From: Lingula anatina
Taxonomy: Eukaryota; Brachiopoda; Lingulata; Lingulida; Lingulidae
DNA: 64,000 nucleotides
Assembly (NCBI RefSeq): GCF_001039355.2
Contig: NW_019775812.1
Coordinates: 68,649-132,648, forward strand
Direction: 5' to 3'
The position numbers were made by a program, and so were the translations under genes. Positions 24,351 to 36,716 of this stretch are shown in pieces (positions within the stretch are counted from its first letter, which is position 1; every line of letters starts with the position of its first letter). The notes beneath the pieces were generated by a model. It was given only the letters and a program-made list of their open reading frames with translations. It was not told where the DNA came from and did no database searches.

Positions 24351-25299
24351 TTAACCGCAACTGTCGTTTGCCTCCGTGAGTTACTCACTCTGTTATTGTA
24401 CAGCATTCAAAATTGAGAACTACATTAGAAAATACCAAGACAAAAATGGAGCATGGCAGATGTTTTTTGTCGTCATTTGCCTCATACTTCTGTCTCTTAG
24501 TTCTGTTTATCTTTTAACTATATGATCGAATGCTAGTGCTATCGTCATAGTAGACGTATCAAACATTAGCTTTATCATACATGACGAGCATGTTTTCAAA
24601 TCAGCATTTTTACCCCTTGTACAACGGAAGACTGACACAGCAACGAAACAAGGTGGCCAAATAAAAGCGAATTAGCTCGATTGATTAAAGTCAAAGGTAA
24701 AATGTAGAAAAATGAATACTCCATTGGAACATAAAGTGATAGTGTTCATCGATTACCTCCGATACTAAAACAACGTTCACTTTTAATTTCCCTGTCATTA
24801 AATAAACTGTGCACTACACTGTGTTTTGGTTCAATATTTGGTGTTGCCATTTCAAGGCAAAAATAAACGTGAAAGCGAGCATCAATTACGATTTTACGTG
24901 TGATCTCGTCATTTAATATGATTCACCATGAATCTTGTTTTAACTATTTGGCAATTATCAGCTTGTACAGTATCAATGAGTTGACCAAAACGCTTTAATT
25001 TGATACACAAAATTATCTTGTTTATATTCAAAGCGGTATAGTTGACGTTGGCATTCTTGGCACAAGACAAACGTTTCAGAACATTGCCATCAGCAACTGA
25101 ACAGTGGATAATCTCAGCACAGGTCTGTCTTTACAGTAGATAGAAGTATACGTGATGCAGAATTATTGATTCTTTATTGTTCTGGGTGACAACTGAAGCA
25201 CACTGAACTAGAAAATAAGATATCGAATATGTTCATCAATTCACCTGTCCGTCTTCCCACCACTGTTCCGTGCTATAATGCAAAAAAAAAAGCATCTTA

Positions 25300-25514
25300 G
25301 ACTGCATTACCGCAGAATTAGATCGATCCATCTGGATCGACCTAACTCCCTTGGTGTTCACGCTAAATTGCTGTCAGCCGAGCGCGCATGGAAGTTAATT
25401 ACCCCCTTACAACTTTTAGCAGGCGGGACAGATATTTAAGCCGGCTAAGCTGACAGTAATCTAGTGAGACTCCCCACGGGGATAGATCGATCTAAAATCT
25501 GTGGGAATGCAGTC
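25300..25514. mobile_element. allelic copy of the TTA-flanked MITE
   Basis: Same length, same termini and same insertion site as the element at 14252-14466. It therefore predates the separation of the two haplotypes. Confidence 0.75.
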
Positions 25515-27094
25515 TTAGTTGGAGGTTCTGTTATCAAACTTAGCACAGGAGTTAAAAATTTGGCTGTAACTTTGTACTGTAGGTGTGAGGTAACATAACA
25601 CACATATTGTGTTGATCATCATACTGTACCCACCAACGCCAAAGTGCTTTATCCCATTGGTAGTATGCAACCGGAGACTCGCCAATGCCTTCCTGGCTTC
25701 TACACTAGTTTACTGCATTGGCCTCTTGTTTAGAATACCTTACTGCCAGGGATCAGACTAGGAAAAAAAACGCCAATCTTCACGTATTCAAAATTCAGCT
25801 GGAAAACTCTTCCATAATAGTCAGAAGCTTGAACACAAAAACTGCAGTTCTTCGTGTTTCAAGTTGACAACATGCATTTCAAAAGGTGGTTCACGAATAG
25901 TAACTGATGATCCTAAAAAATCTAAATGGTGACTTCACCGGTTTCTGAACATTATGATAGAACTGGATTTCAAATGCAAATGGTCATCAGCGTTTAGAGG
26001 TTTTAGTATCAGCTTTATGGTCGACAATTCAAACGTCCTTGATTAAGGTTACTGACAGAGTTTGTTTTATTTTGTGGATGATGCATTAATGAATATACCT
26101 TTTTGCTGATTAAAAAAATTAAACTCCCCTCGAAATTTTAAAATATTGATGTTTATATGTCTAATTGCTAAGCATTAACATACATGTAAGCATTTCTTAG
26201 TGTTCATTGTCAATGTATAGCTTTCAATTTTGAGGTAAGAAAGCATTCGGTATGGGGCGTAAATAAATCTTTAAAGAAGATCTCATCGCGAAAATTGGCA
26301 TAGGTGACGAAAAGTGTATGAGTGCCAATCCTGAGCCGTCAATTTGGTTTAATTTGTTATGTCCTGGAGTTATGAGCCTCTAATTACAATGAATAAAAAT
26401 ATAAGAAGAACTTTATCGCCGCATTCAATAAATCCATCAGTTTGTAGATAGATAAACGGAACGCCATTCAAAACATGCTAACATTAGCAAGAATCAATGA
26501 AATACCTGTAGAAACTGCCTGAAATGTGCCTATTACCAGTGTTAATATTGTCACAGAGTAGTCACACTGTGTGCTCGATAATCTTACCACAGCTGGATGC
26601 CGTTGGTAAAGCAGACTGCACACAAACGCAGAGAGATAGCACAGTCTACTCAGGGTGCGGTGTGCTCAAAAGATTGCTCTTCATCACATCCTTATACACC
26701 ATGAACTCTTATTCATTTATTTATTTTGACAAAAAGTTATTTATTGAAAAGTGAAGTCAAGACGTGGTCGTATAGTAGTTCTGGTTATTGTGCATGATAA
26801 TGCCGAGCGATAGGTATAATTCTGAGCGCTTCAGATGAAGTTGCTTGGGCTGCATGCTTCCCCAAGAGAGAGAAAATTCAAGGTTGCACTGGCCCTTAAA
26901 TACTAGGCATAAATCACAAAAACAAAAAATAAAAATAAATAGATGAATATCTTATCCAAACAAAACACTTACAGCGTACATTATTATTATATTATTATTA
27001 GTTGGGTTGACGACATCCCAATCCCATAATCTTTTACGGATTTCTGTTCTGCTAGCAATTTTATGGTAACAGACTATTGCACTTTCAATTTATT

Positions 27095-27149
<55 letters not shown>

Positions 27150-27160
27150 TTTTAAAACAG

Positions 27161-29976
27161 GAGCCTGTGAACTCAACTCTCAGGTGGCTAATGATGTTGA
27201 AGCCGTCCAGCTCAGTCAGAAAGAAGAGGCAACTTACCATGCCGTGAGTACTGGCCGGTTGACTTACTAATCTCACTTTACATCGAAATAGTTTAAGCAA
27301 AATTTGGGTCACGACATTAAGAAAACGACCATTCCGTCAATTTTTGTCACAAGACAAAACAGAAGTTGGTCATTAAGATGAGCATAGTGAGCGTATTACG
27401 TAAAAGTCAGAAATAGCTTACTGTCTACAAGAGGACTCAGTGGCGGATTAAGGGGGTTTCAGGGGGTCCTCATATCCCCCCTTCGGTTTCTGGAAAAAAA
27501 TCACACCAATATTTCCCTGTTAATATTAGAATTGTGAAGGGCTGAATCATAGTTCTAAACTGCATCAAATGGCACCGTTTGCCCCCCAAAACACAGAACC
27601 CCACACCAAGGGAACAAGGGTCGGCTTCGCATCAGAGGCCTGTTATTCTTAAAAAAACTGGACCCCCCCTTAAAATAATACTGGATCCGCCCCTGGGACT
27701 CTAGCTGTTACAAAATTGTATTTTAAAGACAAGGCCTCTGGCAGGAATTAGCATAGCCAGTGTATAGATCGATGTATAGTTGTTCTTCGTAAACAGTATA
27801 TTATTAATCTGCCCTACGGGTGGCCTTAAAACATTAATGCTTCAGTTAAATATCTGACTTCAGCCGTTTATAAAATGAGGCTCAACTTTACAAAAGAACG
27901 TTAGGGGTGATCGATACGTAATGTGGACCTTCATGTGGAAACAGCTTTTTCCCGTTTTTCTGGGTAATATTTGCCTTACTATTAATGTAATTAACATAAA
28001 CACTTTTACTCACGAGCTTCTATTTGTTGCCTCTGCACATGGGGTGGACAAACGTAAATGGTCAATTTCGATGCTTTGTAAAATGGTGTGAGATAGTGAG
28101 CGGTTGCCGAGGTATCTAACAAATATATTATCATGAAAATTGGCATGGTTGACGACAAGAGCGTGATCTACAATACAGTGCCAGCTTTTCTTTTAAAGTT
28201 ATTGTTCTATTCTGAGATTTGAACCCTTAATTACGATGTTTCGTAAAAAAAGGCATCGTTTAGCCTTTATACTTGTGAAGCAGATGTAGGCCTTTCAAGA
28301 AAATTTCCTGGCACAGGATTGTAGTGCTTATTGTTGTGACAATAATTAGGCGATACATGCTGTTGGTAGCTGTTCAGTTGACGGACATCTTTTTGAAATT
28401 AATATCACATTAATTAAACCCCGAAATAATGTTATTAAGACTTATTGATTTCACACCGATTACAGTTTGATGCCACTCTATTATTTCTTTTCATAACATT
28501 TTTTTTTATTTCAGCATTATCTATACACTTAAGGAAAAAAAAATTCCACCCTATCGATTCCCCTTAAAGCGGAATCGTTCGTAGTTGAACCTAAGATCAT
28601 TTTTCCATTTTTAAAACAGGCTTCTTTTGTCAACTCTAAAACAATCCAAATATTGATTTACGCAGAGCGGATNGGGCCAGTTTTGTCTCTTTATCTTTAT
28701 ATGTGTTCAGCAGTACCCAATAAGTTTACGTTTTCAGACCCCATTTGATTTGACTTATGCCATGTTTTTAGATTTAAAGAAACGATGCCTAGCATTTCTT
28801 GCAGTTTTCCTTCATAGAAAAAAAAACGTAGAAGGATGGTGATGATACGTTTCTAAAAAGGATGCAAGCTATTAACAATTATCCCACTTTAAATAATTAG
28901 CTCACTGGAAAACTAATAAGATAAAGAAAATCCCTTATAAGTTCACATATTTATTTTATCGCCAATTTTCCTCGCAGAGACAACAGGATTACTCAACATA
29001 GACATATCCGGTTTCGGCCAAAAAACCGTCTACTGCGACAACGGATGGCTTGTTGTCTTGAGAAGAACAGATAATCAGGTGGATTTCCATCGAACTTGGA
29101 ACGAATACAGAGATGGTTTTGGAGACCCTCGTGACCAATTCTGGCTCGGAAACGAGGCTCTCTATGGGCTGACCAATCAAGGCAATTATTCCATGCAGAT
29201 TGATATGAAATCCTGCGATGGAAACTATTACTACGTCAAGTGGAACTTGTTTCGGATTGGTGCCGAGGCAGACAGATATGCGATCAATGCTATAACGGTG
29301 GAGTCTTACAACACTTCGACCAATTCATATTTGGTGGAGAATCTGGGCTGGCAGTTTGGCACCTACGACAATGATATTGGGAATACGTGTTCTGCTTTAC
29401 ACGGTAAATATAATACATGTACAATCCTAACATTTATCAAACATGAATTAAGAAATATTACAATTCTTCATAGCGACTTTCGCGACCTCTTTTTATGAAA
29501 CGTTTTACGTGATTTTAATTGCCCTTTCTTGTTTCCTATCAGCCTACCTACCAGTATTTATCTATATGGATCCATTAATTATGGTGTTAAGCAAATATCT
29601 ATAATGAGTCTTTGTGGCTGACGAAAGCGACTGTTTTAAGTTCTGAACATGGGCTTCATTTATGCTGTATGACGTGAAACTCTCATTCTGTCTAAAGGGC
29701 AACTCTTTTATTTACCGATAGGTGGCCACACATGATAGAACCAACTGACAAAATATATTTTAAAAAAATACACATTATACAACGTATCAAAATAACTTAT
29801 TTCCAGGTGGTGGATGGTGGTATAATGACTGTGTCCGCTGGCACCTGACTGGGACATACCCCGTGAATTGTGACACAGGCGCCGCGGGCATGAAGTTTGC
29901 CAGCATCAGTGGTAACAACTGTAACACGGCGTGTATGCTGAAGGCTGCTACCATGAAGATAAGACGGAACAGTTAA
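27161..29976 (+). CDS. PAN/fibrinogen-related gene, second haplotype (exons 2, 4, 5; exon 3 lost at join)
   Basis: Exons 27161-27243, 28978-29403 and 29807-29976 match exons 2, 4 and 5 of the complete model in length, phase and sequence. The differences I see in exon 5 (TAC to TAT-type and AGG to AGA changes) are silent. The 28-nt exon 3 falls in the sequence missing at the N at 28673. Exon 1 of this haplotype is the one at 10584. This is an allele split by assembly, so it should not be read as a truncated paralog. Confidence 0.8.
27438..27695. mobile_element. allelic copy of the hAT-like MITE
   Basis: Same termini and GGACT flanks as 16345-16609, with a shorter internal C run. Confidence 0.6.
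28673..28673. other. single-N contig join with missing sequence
   Basis: By comparison with 17570-17925, about 350 bases including lectin exon 3 are absent here. Confidence 0.8.
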
Positions 29977-30673
29977 GGGATGGGTTCATAATGATTACCA
30001 GAGCTGCGTTATAAATACAAAGCATACTTCGAAATAAAGACATTTCTTAAGAAACATGCAAGCGAATTAAATGACAACCGCGCAGTTTGCACCTGCCCAA
30101 GTAACAAAACGCCGGTGGGCTTACATAGGCCTCCGCGGCGTGGCTATCCGTTGACCTGCCAGCAACTGTCGCTGTTTGGCGAACGTCAGTTTATTCGCCT
30201 GACCCCGGAGATGAAAATCCCGTCGGATTTAATCTTTATCATTTGAAGTAGCCGAAGGGTACAATCGAGCTGTCAGAAATACATATATTGGTAGGCAAGC
30301 TAACGTTGTGCGCCAAAAAATAAAAACCGACGGAATTTATCCACGGATGATTTTCCGATTACATTCTTTTAAGTTCTGTAGACGTTTGCTCTTATGCGCA
30401 ACATTCGCCAAGTTTTGTGTGTCACATATATGTGTATTTGTATTTCAAAACAACATTCACGGCGAATTGAACTTCACCTTTATTGCTAAAAGGTTAGCTC
30501 AACATCACGCCGATTCTCGCTCGTTTTCTTGTGTAATATAACGTCAAGCAGCACCACTCTATACCATGAACACTATCTCTGTCGAAAATCTACCATATAA
30601 AAATAAATCATATATATCTTATTTTGTGAATTTTCTTGACACGGATTTACCATCAATATGTTTTAAGGTTAAC

Positions 30674-30717
<44 letters not shown>

Positions 30718-33029
30718 GTTTATTTTCCCTTTGTTGCAACACAATGCATTTTTGAGTCATCAGCTCATTTATGGCCTGTTCAGTTTTTCTAAACCGATTT
30801 ATAAAGTGATGTTTTAATATCGGATTCCTAGGGCCAAATGATAGGTAATTAAGCCGACGAGGTGTTTTTACCTGTACCTTGTGCTTGTTATGAAGCTTAC
30901 CCTCTGTAATTAGATTTATCAACCATTTCCCGTGGATCACAAATTACACAAATAAAATTTACAATTTTTTTTACTTCGTAAGATCATCTCAATTAAAAAT
31001 GTATTTCTTGACTATTTTCAGAAAAATTCCAAGGGAGATGACAGCGTAATGGTAATAAATGCAGTCAAATTGTGTTGCTGGTACTCTTTCCGCATAATTT
31101 CTTGATAGACGCAGTAGTGAGATTTTTCAGTTGTTTTGCATATCACGGTATGGTAGTAGATGACAATGCAGTATTCATTTCAATGTTTGAGTGACCTTAG
31201 TGCAAAACAAGGTCAAGACCTACATGTAGGAAGAGTGACTAAAATTTTTCCAGGGACAACTTGCTTTAGGGATTTGAAATTGACAACATTGTGCACGCAG
31301 GTTCGGCAGGAAGTGGGGTTGACGTCACTTTACATGAACCATGTCTCTGTCATACGCACAGTTGCTACCTGGCAAGCGAACCGTGCAGCGACTTTGTTTC
31401 AGTCTGTTTTCTTAAATTCAATTTAAAAAGGATTACAGTAAGAAATTAGTGATGGAAGAGGGAATGTAAGCAACAACTGAAGAGAACAGGATATCAGAAA
31501 AAACTGTAGTCTGTAGGTATTGGCATATGTGTTATATTAGGGTCTACGCCTGTTTTCAGTAAATAAATTAGTAATATTCAAATCAAATTCAATATGGCAC
31601 AGGTAAAGTTAACCTATGCCACTGTCTGCGAGCATGTTTGCTTGAAGGAATCTTTATATTGGGGTCGGTCAGGTTTAACTTCAACGACAAGCTACCTTTA
31701 CTGACTGTATTAGTCCGGTCTTACAAGCAATGTTATCGTTAAGGTTAACATTATTTAAGATAAGATTTCAGCTTCCAAAAATCGCCCCTGACTTGTGCAC
31801 CGTCAGGGTTAACTACATGTGCTTTGCCTTGAGTGATCTTTTTTTTTAATTAAATTAATACAGCATTATAAAATTAATCCCTATACTGGAAATATTAATT
31901 TGTTGTAATGTTGAAATCAGAATGATTTAAAGATACATATTTTTGTTATAAAATATTGCCCTTTGCTCGCTACGAATGTCAAGCAGATTATCCAACATAT
32001 AGTATGTATAATTGGAGCAACATTAACTGTACATCGAAAGGCCGAAGCAAAATAACCAAGCATCAGAAATCGAAGTCGTCCCAACACACACGTTGAAATG
32101 GTTGGTACACCAGCAGCGCGACACATCGCTTTGACTTAGTATCTGAACCTCGTGCAATTATTAATTAATTAATTTATTATTATTATTATTTTTTTTTTTT
32201 TTTGTTCATCCTGGACAGACGATTGTATTCTACTTTTAACAAATAATTCCATGATCAATTCATTTGAAGGTGTAGAAGGGTACGAAGAAAAATGGTGAAA
32301 GACGCAATTTCACGGTGGACAGTGAACATGTACATTTCTACAAAGCACGTACAATTGACATCATTCATGATAATTAAGCTTTTAAAAACTATTATTTACT
32401 TACCTATCTATCTCTCGTAATGTTTTTATATAATTGACGATGTCTGCTATTGATGTAATGAACAGTGCTATTATGATTCACCCAAATTATATTTATTGTA
32501 TGATTATTCATTTTTGTTGCGTAATTTGAAAATATAAACGAAGGAACGGATTTATTATTCACTGGGACTTTGTACTTTGCAATTTGCTGCGTTCAAAGAT
32601 CAATAATGAAGGAATAAAATAGATTACAAATTGCAGAAAAAGCACGAAAAAATACCATAACCATTTTCTTAATCAGCCACTCATTACAAAAATATTATAT
32701 TAATGAAAACATCGTCCAATTGTGCAGTTATCGTGCAGTATCATGCAAGGTGGAATAAATTAATAAAGTTGTCCTGAACTTTTACCCAGGGTTTCGTTCC
32801 AGCTACCCTGAGTATTTAGGCACTATAAACCTACAGTAGCTTTGTCACTATACCTTTTCATGTGTTAGCTTTACAGTGCTGATGAGGGTTATACATGAAA
32901 ACAAGATCGAGCTGGCAATACCAAAATCTAGAACCTAGGGTAGTTCCAGCTGAAGGTAATCTTGTTTTCCTAGATACCCACGTAGTAGACTGTAGACTAT
33001 GTGTTCCTGCAGCAAGGGGCGCTGTAAAA

Positions 33030-33064
<35 letters not shown>

Positions 33065-33314
33065 ACGAAAATGAAACACGTCCTCAGATTTGCCTTTTTA
33101 GACAAGTGGAACGCAGGGTACAGCTTGTTGGCTATTCCAGGGTATTCTCGACCAGGGCCACAGATAATATTTTCCCAAATCGAGACATAATCTGCGATTG
33201 ACGTCTTTTTTGTTTATGGAAAAAATCAAATGAATTGTAATTTAGCAATACTGGCTTCAGTGATTGCAACAGTCTTCGTCAATCAAGTCAAATGACACAT
33301 AATGACGACCACAC

Positions 33315-33322
33315 TATATAAA
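33315..33322 (+). promoter_or_regulatory. TATA box of peptide gene 1
   Basis: TATATAAA lies 55 bases before the signal-peptide exon (62 bases before the ATG). The same box, spacing and flanking sequence, including CTACATTCTTGG downstream, recur before peptide gene 2, so a conserved core promoter is likely. Confidence 0.75.
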
Positions 33323-33376
33323 GAGTATTGTGCAGCAAGTCTACATTCTTGGTGTAGTGATCGTCTCACATTTACC

Positions 33377-34348
33377 ATGGAGAAAAGAATTTTCGTCGCA
33401 GCGTGCTTGTTCCTGGTGATTGCCACGTACTGTGAGTATACTTATATAGCATGAAACTTAACAGTTTGACTGTTCGTATTTACTAGACTGCATGTAAGAC
33501 CCAAACTTGTGCAATGCAGTAAGCTGTACTCCTCGATATGAAAAATGGCCTAAGCGTTTCTAACGTCTGTCATTGCCTACTTTGATCATGGCCGTCACAG
33601 TTTAAGGAAAATGTCTGTGATAATTAGTACAAGTCTAAAATTTTGGACAGTGTCGAAAATCGAACACACGGAGCGAAATTATACGAAAAATTCTCAGTAA
33701 TACGAAAACGATACTGTTTTCATTGTCATGGAAATTTCAGGCTCTCTCTCTGAGGCTAGGATGACTAAGATGGGTGACGAACTCCCATTCAAGGTCCGTG
33801 CCTTGGACGCGGCTTCTAAAGGTAAAAACTGCCAGTATGCTAAGTGAACCTTATGGTCGAGTATGTTAACGGTTCTGCAACACATACTATTTATGTCTGC
33901 TGCAAAGTGCTTTACCAATAATACCACGGGAAATTACAGTTGATCTCTTGGTCCATGTACGAATAAAACGTTTCATTTATTGAAGGTTGGAGCACCAAGA
34001 AGTACATCCTTCTACTTCATTTTAATAAGGCAATGTAGAAATAAGCGTCTCCTTCTAGATTAAAGGAGATTTTTCGAGTTTTTCCTCTTACGCATCTCTC
34101 CTCTCTCTCTCTCTCTCTCGTCACCAATCTACAATTGAAATTCCGTTTAAAAAAAAATAAAGTAGAAACATGATAATGAAGTTAACAAAACGAACCCTGA
34201 AGATGGCTTTATTTATTTTATCAGATTTAATAACTATATCTGAGAACTAATTCATTTTCCAGAGCGGCGTTCCCTTGACGATGTTCTCAACTCCCAGGAG
34301 AGCGCCAAGTCCTTCGCTGTCAACAAACGGAAGGAAGATGGCCGCTGA
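33377..34348 (+). CDS. small secreted prohormone-like peptide, gene 1
   Basis: Exons are 33377-33431, 33741-33821 and 34263-34348: 222 nt and 73 residues, with clean GT-AG borders and phase-1 introns. Exon 1 is a signal peptide (FVAACLFLVIA, then Cys). Exon 2 is a variable charged segment beginning SLSEA. Exon 3 opens with RR and carries an 18-residue stretch, SLDDVLNSQESAKSFAVN, followed by KR and KEDGR. RR and KR are potential convertase sites, so a small peptide could be released. I recognise no family, and there is only one Cys after the signal region, so it is not a disulfide-knot peptide. A TATA box precedes it and a poly(A) signal follows. Function is unknown; secreted peptide, neuropeptide-like or effector-like, is inference. 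Confidence 0.7.
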
Positions 34349-34359
34349 TTGGCTCTGAG

Positions 34360-34388
34360 AATTACACAACTTTATCTGTTGTGTAATT
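34360..34388 (+). other. 3' UTR stem-loop of peptide gene 1
   Basis: AATTACACAAC pairs perfectly with GTTGTGTAATT (11 bp) around a seven-base loop, 12 bases after the stop. The equivalent place in gene 2 is similar but imperfect. Confidence 0.5.
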
Positions 34389-34434
34389 TTGTTTCTGTGT
34401 TTGATTTTGTGATTATTTAATCAAATTCAATTAA

Positions 34435-34440
34435 AATAAA
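34435..34440 (+). terminator. poly(A) signal of peptide gene 1
   Basis: AATAAA lies 87 bases after the stop, followed by ACACAGTGACTAACAT and a GT microsatellite (34467-34489). Gene 2 has the same arrangement. Confidence 0.7.
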
Positions 34441-34466
34441 CACAGTGACTAACATATGCTCCCGCT

Positions 34467-34498
<32 letters not shown>

Positions 34499-34649
34499 GA
34501 TAGGCGACGGATACATGTATCTTTTTTTCGTTGTTCAACACACATTAATCGATAACCGTCACATTTTCTTATCTGACACTGGTGATAATGCCTTCAGAGA
34601 TGTTAACTCTGGTCAGTGTTGCATGATCCCGGCTTTTAACATTTTTTGT

Positions 34650-34880
34650 ATACTATGCTTTCTCTTTCTGCACGAAACACGAGGGCGTCCGCCACATATA
34701 CACGTGCGCGTTTTAAGAGGTTTAGCACTTGTTGTAACAAATCATATTCAAGAGAATTAGACCGACCAAGATCAAACTCGTCTTTAGCAAAGGCATGTTC
34801 AAATTCAGACAGAATTAATCTTTGTTTTCTGAAATTTATCCAGATTCCCTTTAGATTATTCAGACGCCACTTTTAGATGT
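34650..34880 (-). pseudogene. decayed Ty3/gypsy-type pol fragment
   Basis: Read on the - strand, an open stretch contains SEFEHAFAKDEFDLGRSNSLEYD. This resembles the protease to reverse-transcriptase linker of Ty3/gypsy retrotransposons (FAKDDFDLGRTxxVEH). In a shifted frame, TTSAKPLKTRT resembles the TGDAKPIKxRxRR segment that normally follows. The frame break and short extent show a dead relic. No LTR is seen nearby. Confidence 0.45.
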
Positions 34881-35466
34881 TCAAAAATCTCCGATGTTCC
34901 ACTAGAGACGCAACCCGAAGAGTATAGCCCGATGGGTACGTCATCAGCCATTTGATTCAAGTCTTGACTGCCCAACGATTGCATCCACACTCCCGGAATG
35001 ACCCAGTGATAGACGATTTCAAAATTTCAGCTTTAATTTTTGCTGCACCTCTGGAACCCTCAATACCTTCCCCCATCCTCAGAGGTTGTTTATTCAAGTG
35101 ATTTACTATATTAGTCCTTTTTCAAGCGGTCACTTGTTCTTGCGGACTTGCTCACGAAATGAGGGGAATTATCACTTGGAACCAATGCAGAATTGATTTT
35201 CAATTTTAGGCGACCCCCACCCCTCCATCTTGAAATAAACCGCAAGCCATAGCTTCAATATGACTTTTTTTATTTTACCCCGTTTCATTATATGACGGCT
35301 TTCAACTGGAATTACCAAGTTTGAGGATACCAACTGCGTTTTTTCTAAGCTGTCTTATTTGTGCTATTTTATCGTCTTTTGACCACGATCCAGCTGATGG
35401 ATCAAGACATACTGACATGCTTTCCTTTTCTAAGTTCTATTATCCGAATTACTGTCTCACTCGCTC

Positions 35467-35501
<35 letters not shown>

Positions 35502-36439
35502 TGAGGCTGCCCGGGAGGACTCTTTTCGTCTGAAGGGAAGGCAAACAATCATCGAGATCGTTGGCTAACCAGAGTTGGCTTACCAGCAAAGCAACTGTTC
35601 GCTTTGACTTCGTATCTGAACTTCGAGGAATCTTCTGTAATTATTTTTATGTTCATCGTAAAAAGACAATTTCAATTGACTTTTGGCGTTTCATTTCATA
35701 ATTATTTCATGTGAAAGAGGAAAAAGGGTACAGAGAAAAAAGATGTATTTTCTCGGTAAAGCACTCAATTTAAAGGCAAAAAAAGTGGATTGTGATTATG
35801 TTCATTCTACAGAGCAGGCACAATTGACATCGATCACGTTAATGAAACTTTTTAGATGTTATTCATTTACCTATCTATCCCTCGTAATGTTTTATGCCAG
35901 TTTTTATGTCTGTTTTGATGTAATTATCAGTGTTATGATGATTCACCAAAATTCTATGATTGCTGAATCTGTTGCGTAATTTGAACAGAGATATGAAGGA
36001 ATTAATTTATTTTACCTGGTAAATTGGACCTTGCAATTTGTTGCGTTCAAAGATAAATAATGAAGGAATAAAATGGGCTTATTGTAGAACAAGCGCAAAA
36101 AATGTCATCGATTTTTATTAATCAACCATTAATGAAAAACAATTTATGTCACTAAAACTGCCGAACAGTCTTCGCTTATCGTGTAGTATCATGGAAGGTG
36201 GAATAAATGGTAAAGTCGTTCTCAACATTTATCCTGGTCCAGCTGAAAGTAATTTAGTCTTTCAAGGTACATGTACCCCTGAAAAGAGGCTAATGGCCAA
36301 GAAAGTAGACTAAAGACCCCATCCCATTGGGAGTGTTCAAAATTAAGTTATCGTACCAGCAGGAGCGTACTGTCTCTGCGGGGATTCTCCCTGAAGCGCA
36401 GTACTAGTCAATTTACAAAAAAAAAAAAAAAAAAACATA
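34881..36439. other. intergenic between the two peptide genes
   Basis: It includes an AAT microsatellite (35469-35501) and, from about 35590, sequence recognisably related to the region upstream of peptide gene 1 (32115-33010). This supports duplication of a multi-kilobase unit. No further gene is seen. Confidence 0.5.
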
Positions 36440-36440
36440 N

Positions 36441-36473
<33 letters not shown>
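36440..36473. other. single-N join inside a poly(A) run
   Basis: An A run on both sides of the N marks a contig join. I see no repeated overlap here, so the amount of missing sequence is unknown. Confidence 0.7.
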
Positions 36474-36475
<2 letters not shown>

Positions 36476-36654
36476 GCAGACAATTTTGAAAAAATATAAA
36501 GAGATGACAATTTCCCAAAGCCAGGGATTATTTGCTATTGATGTGTTTTCTGAAAGGCATAAAATGATTTGTAATTTAGCAATATTAATATTGCCATCAT
36601 TGATTGCAGCAATCTTCACCAATAAAATAAAATGACATATAATGACGACCGCAC

Positions 36655-36662
36655 TATATAAA
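36655..36662 (+). promoter_or_regulatory. TATA box of peptide gene 2
   Basis: TATATAAA is at the same 62-base distance from the ATG as in gene 1, within a closely matching promoter and 5' leader. Confidence 0.75.
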
Positions 36663-36716
36663 GAGGACCGTGCAGCAAATCTACATTCTTGGGGTAGTGA
36701 TCGTCTCACATTTACC

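Noticed and set aside
11256-33150. Tandem array of two or three PAN/fibrinogen lectin genes
   Set aside because: Repeats begin and end at single Ns, introns are nearly identical, and variant phasing shows one locus represented by two haplotypes.
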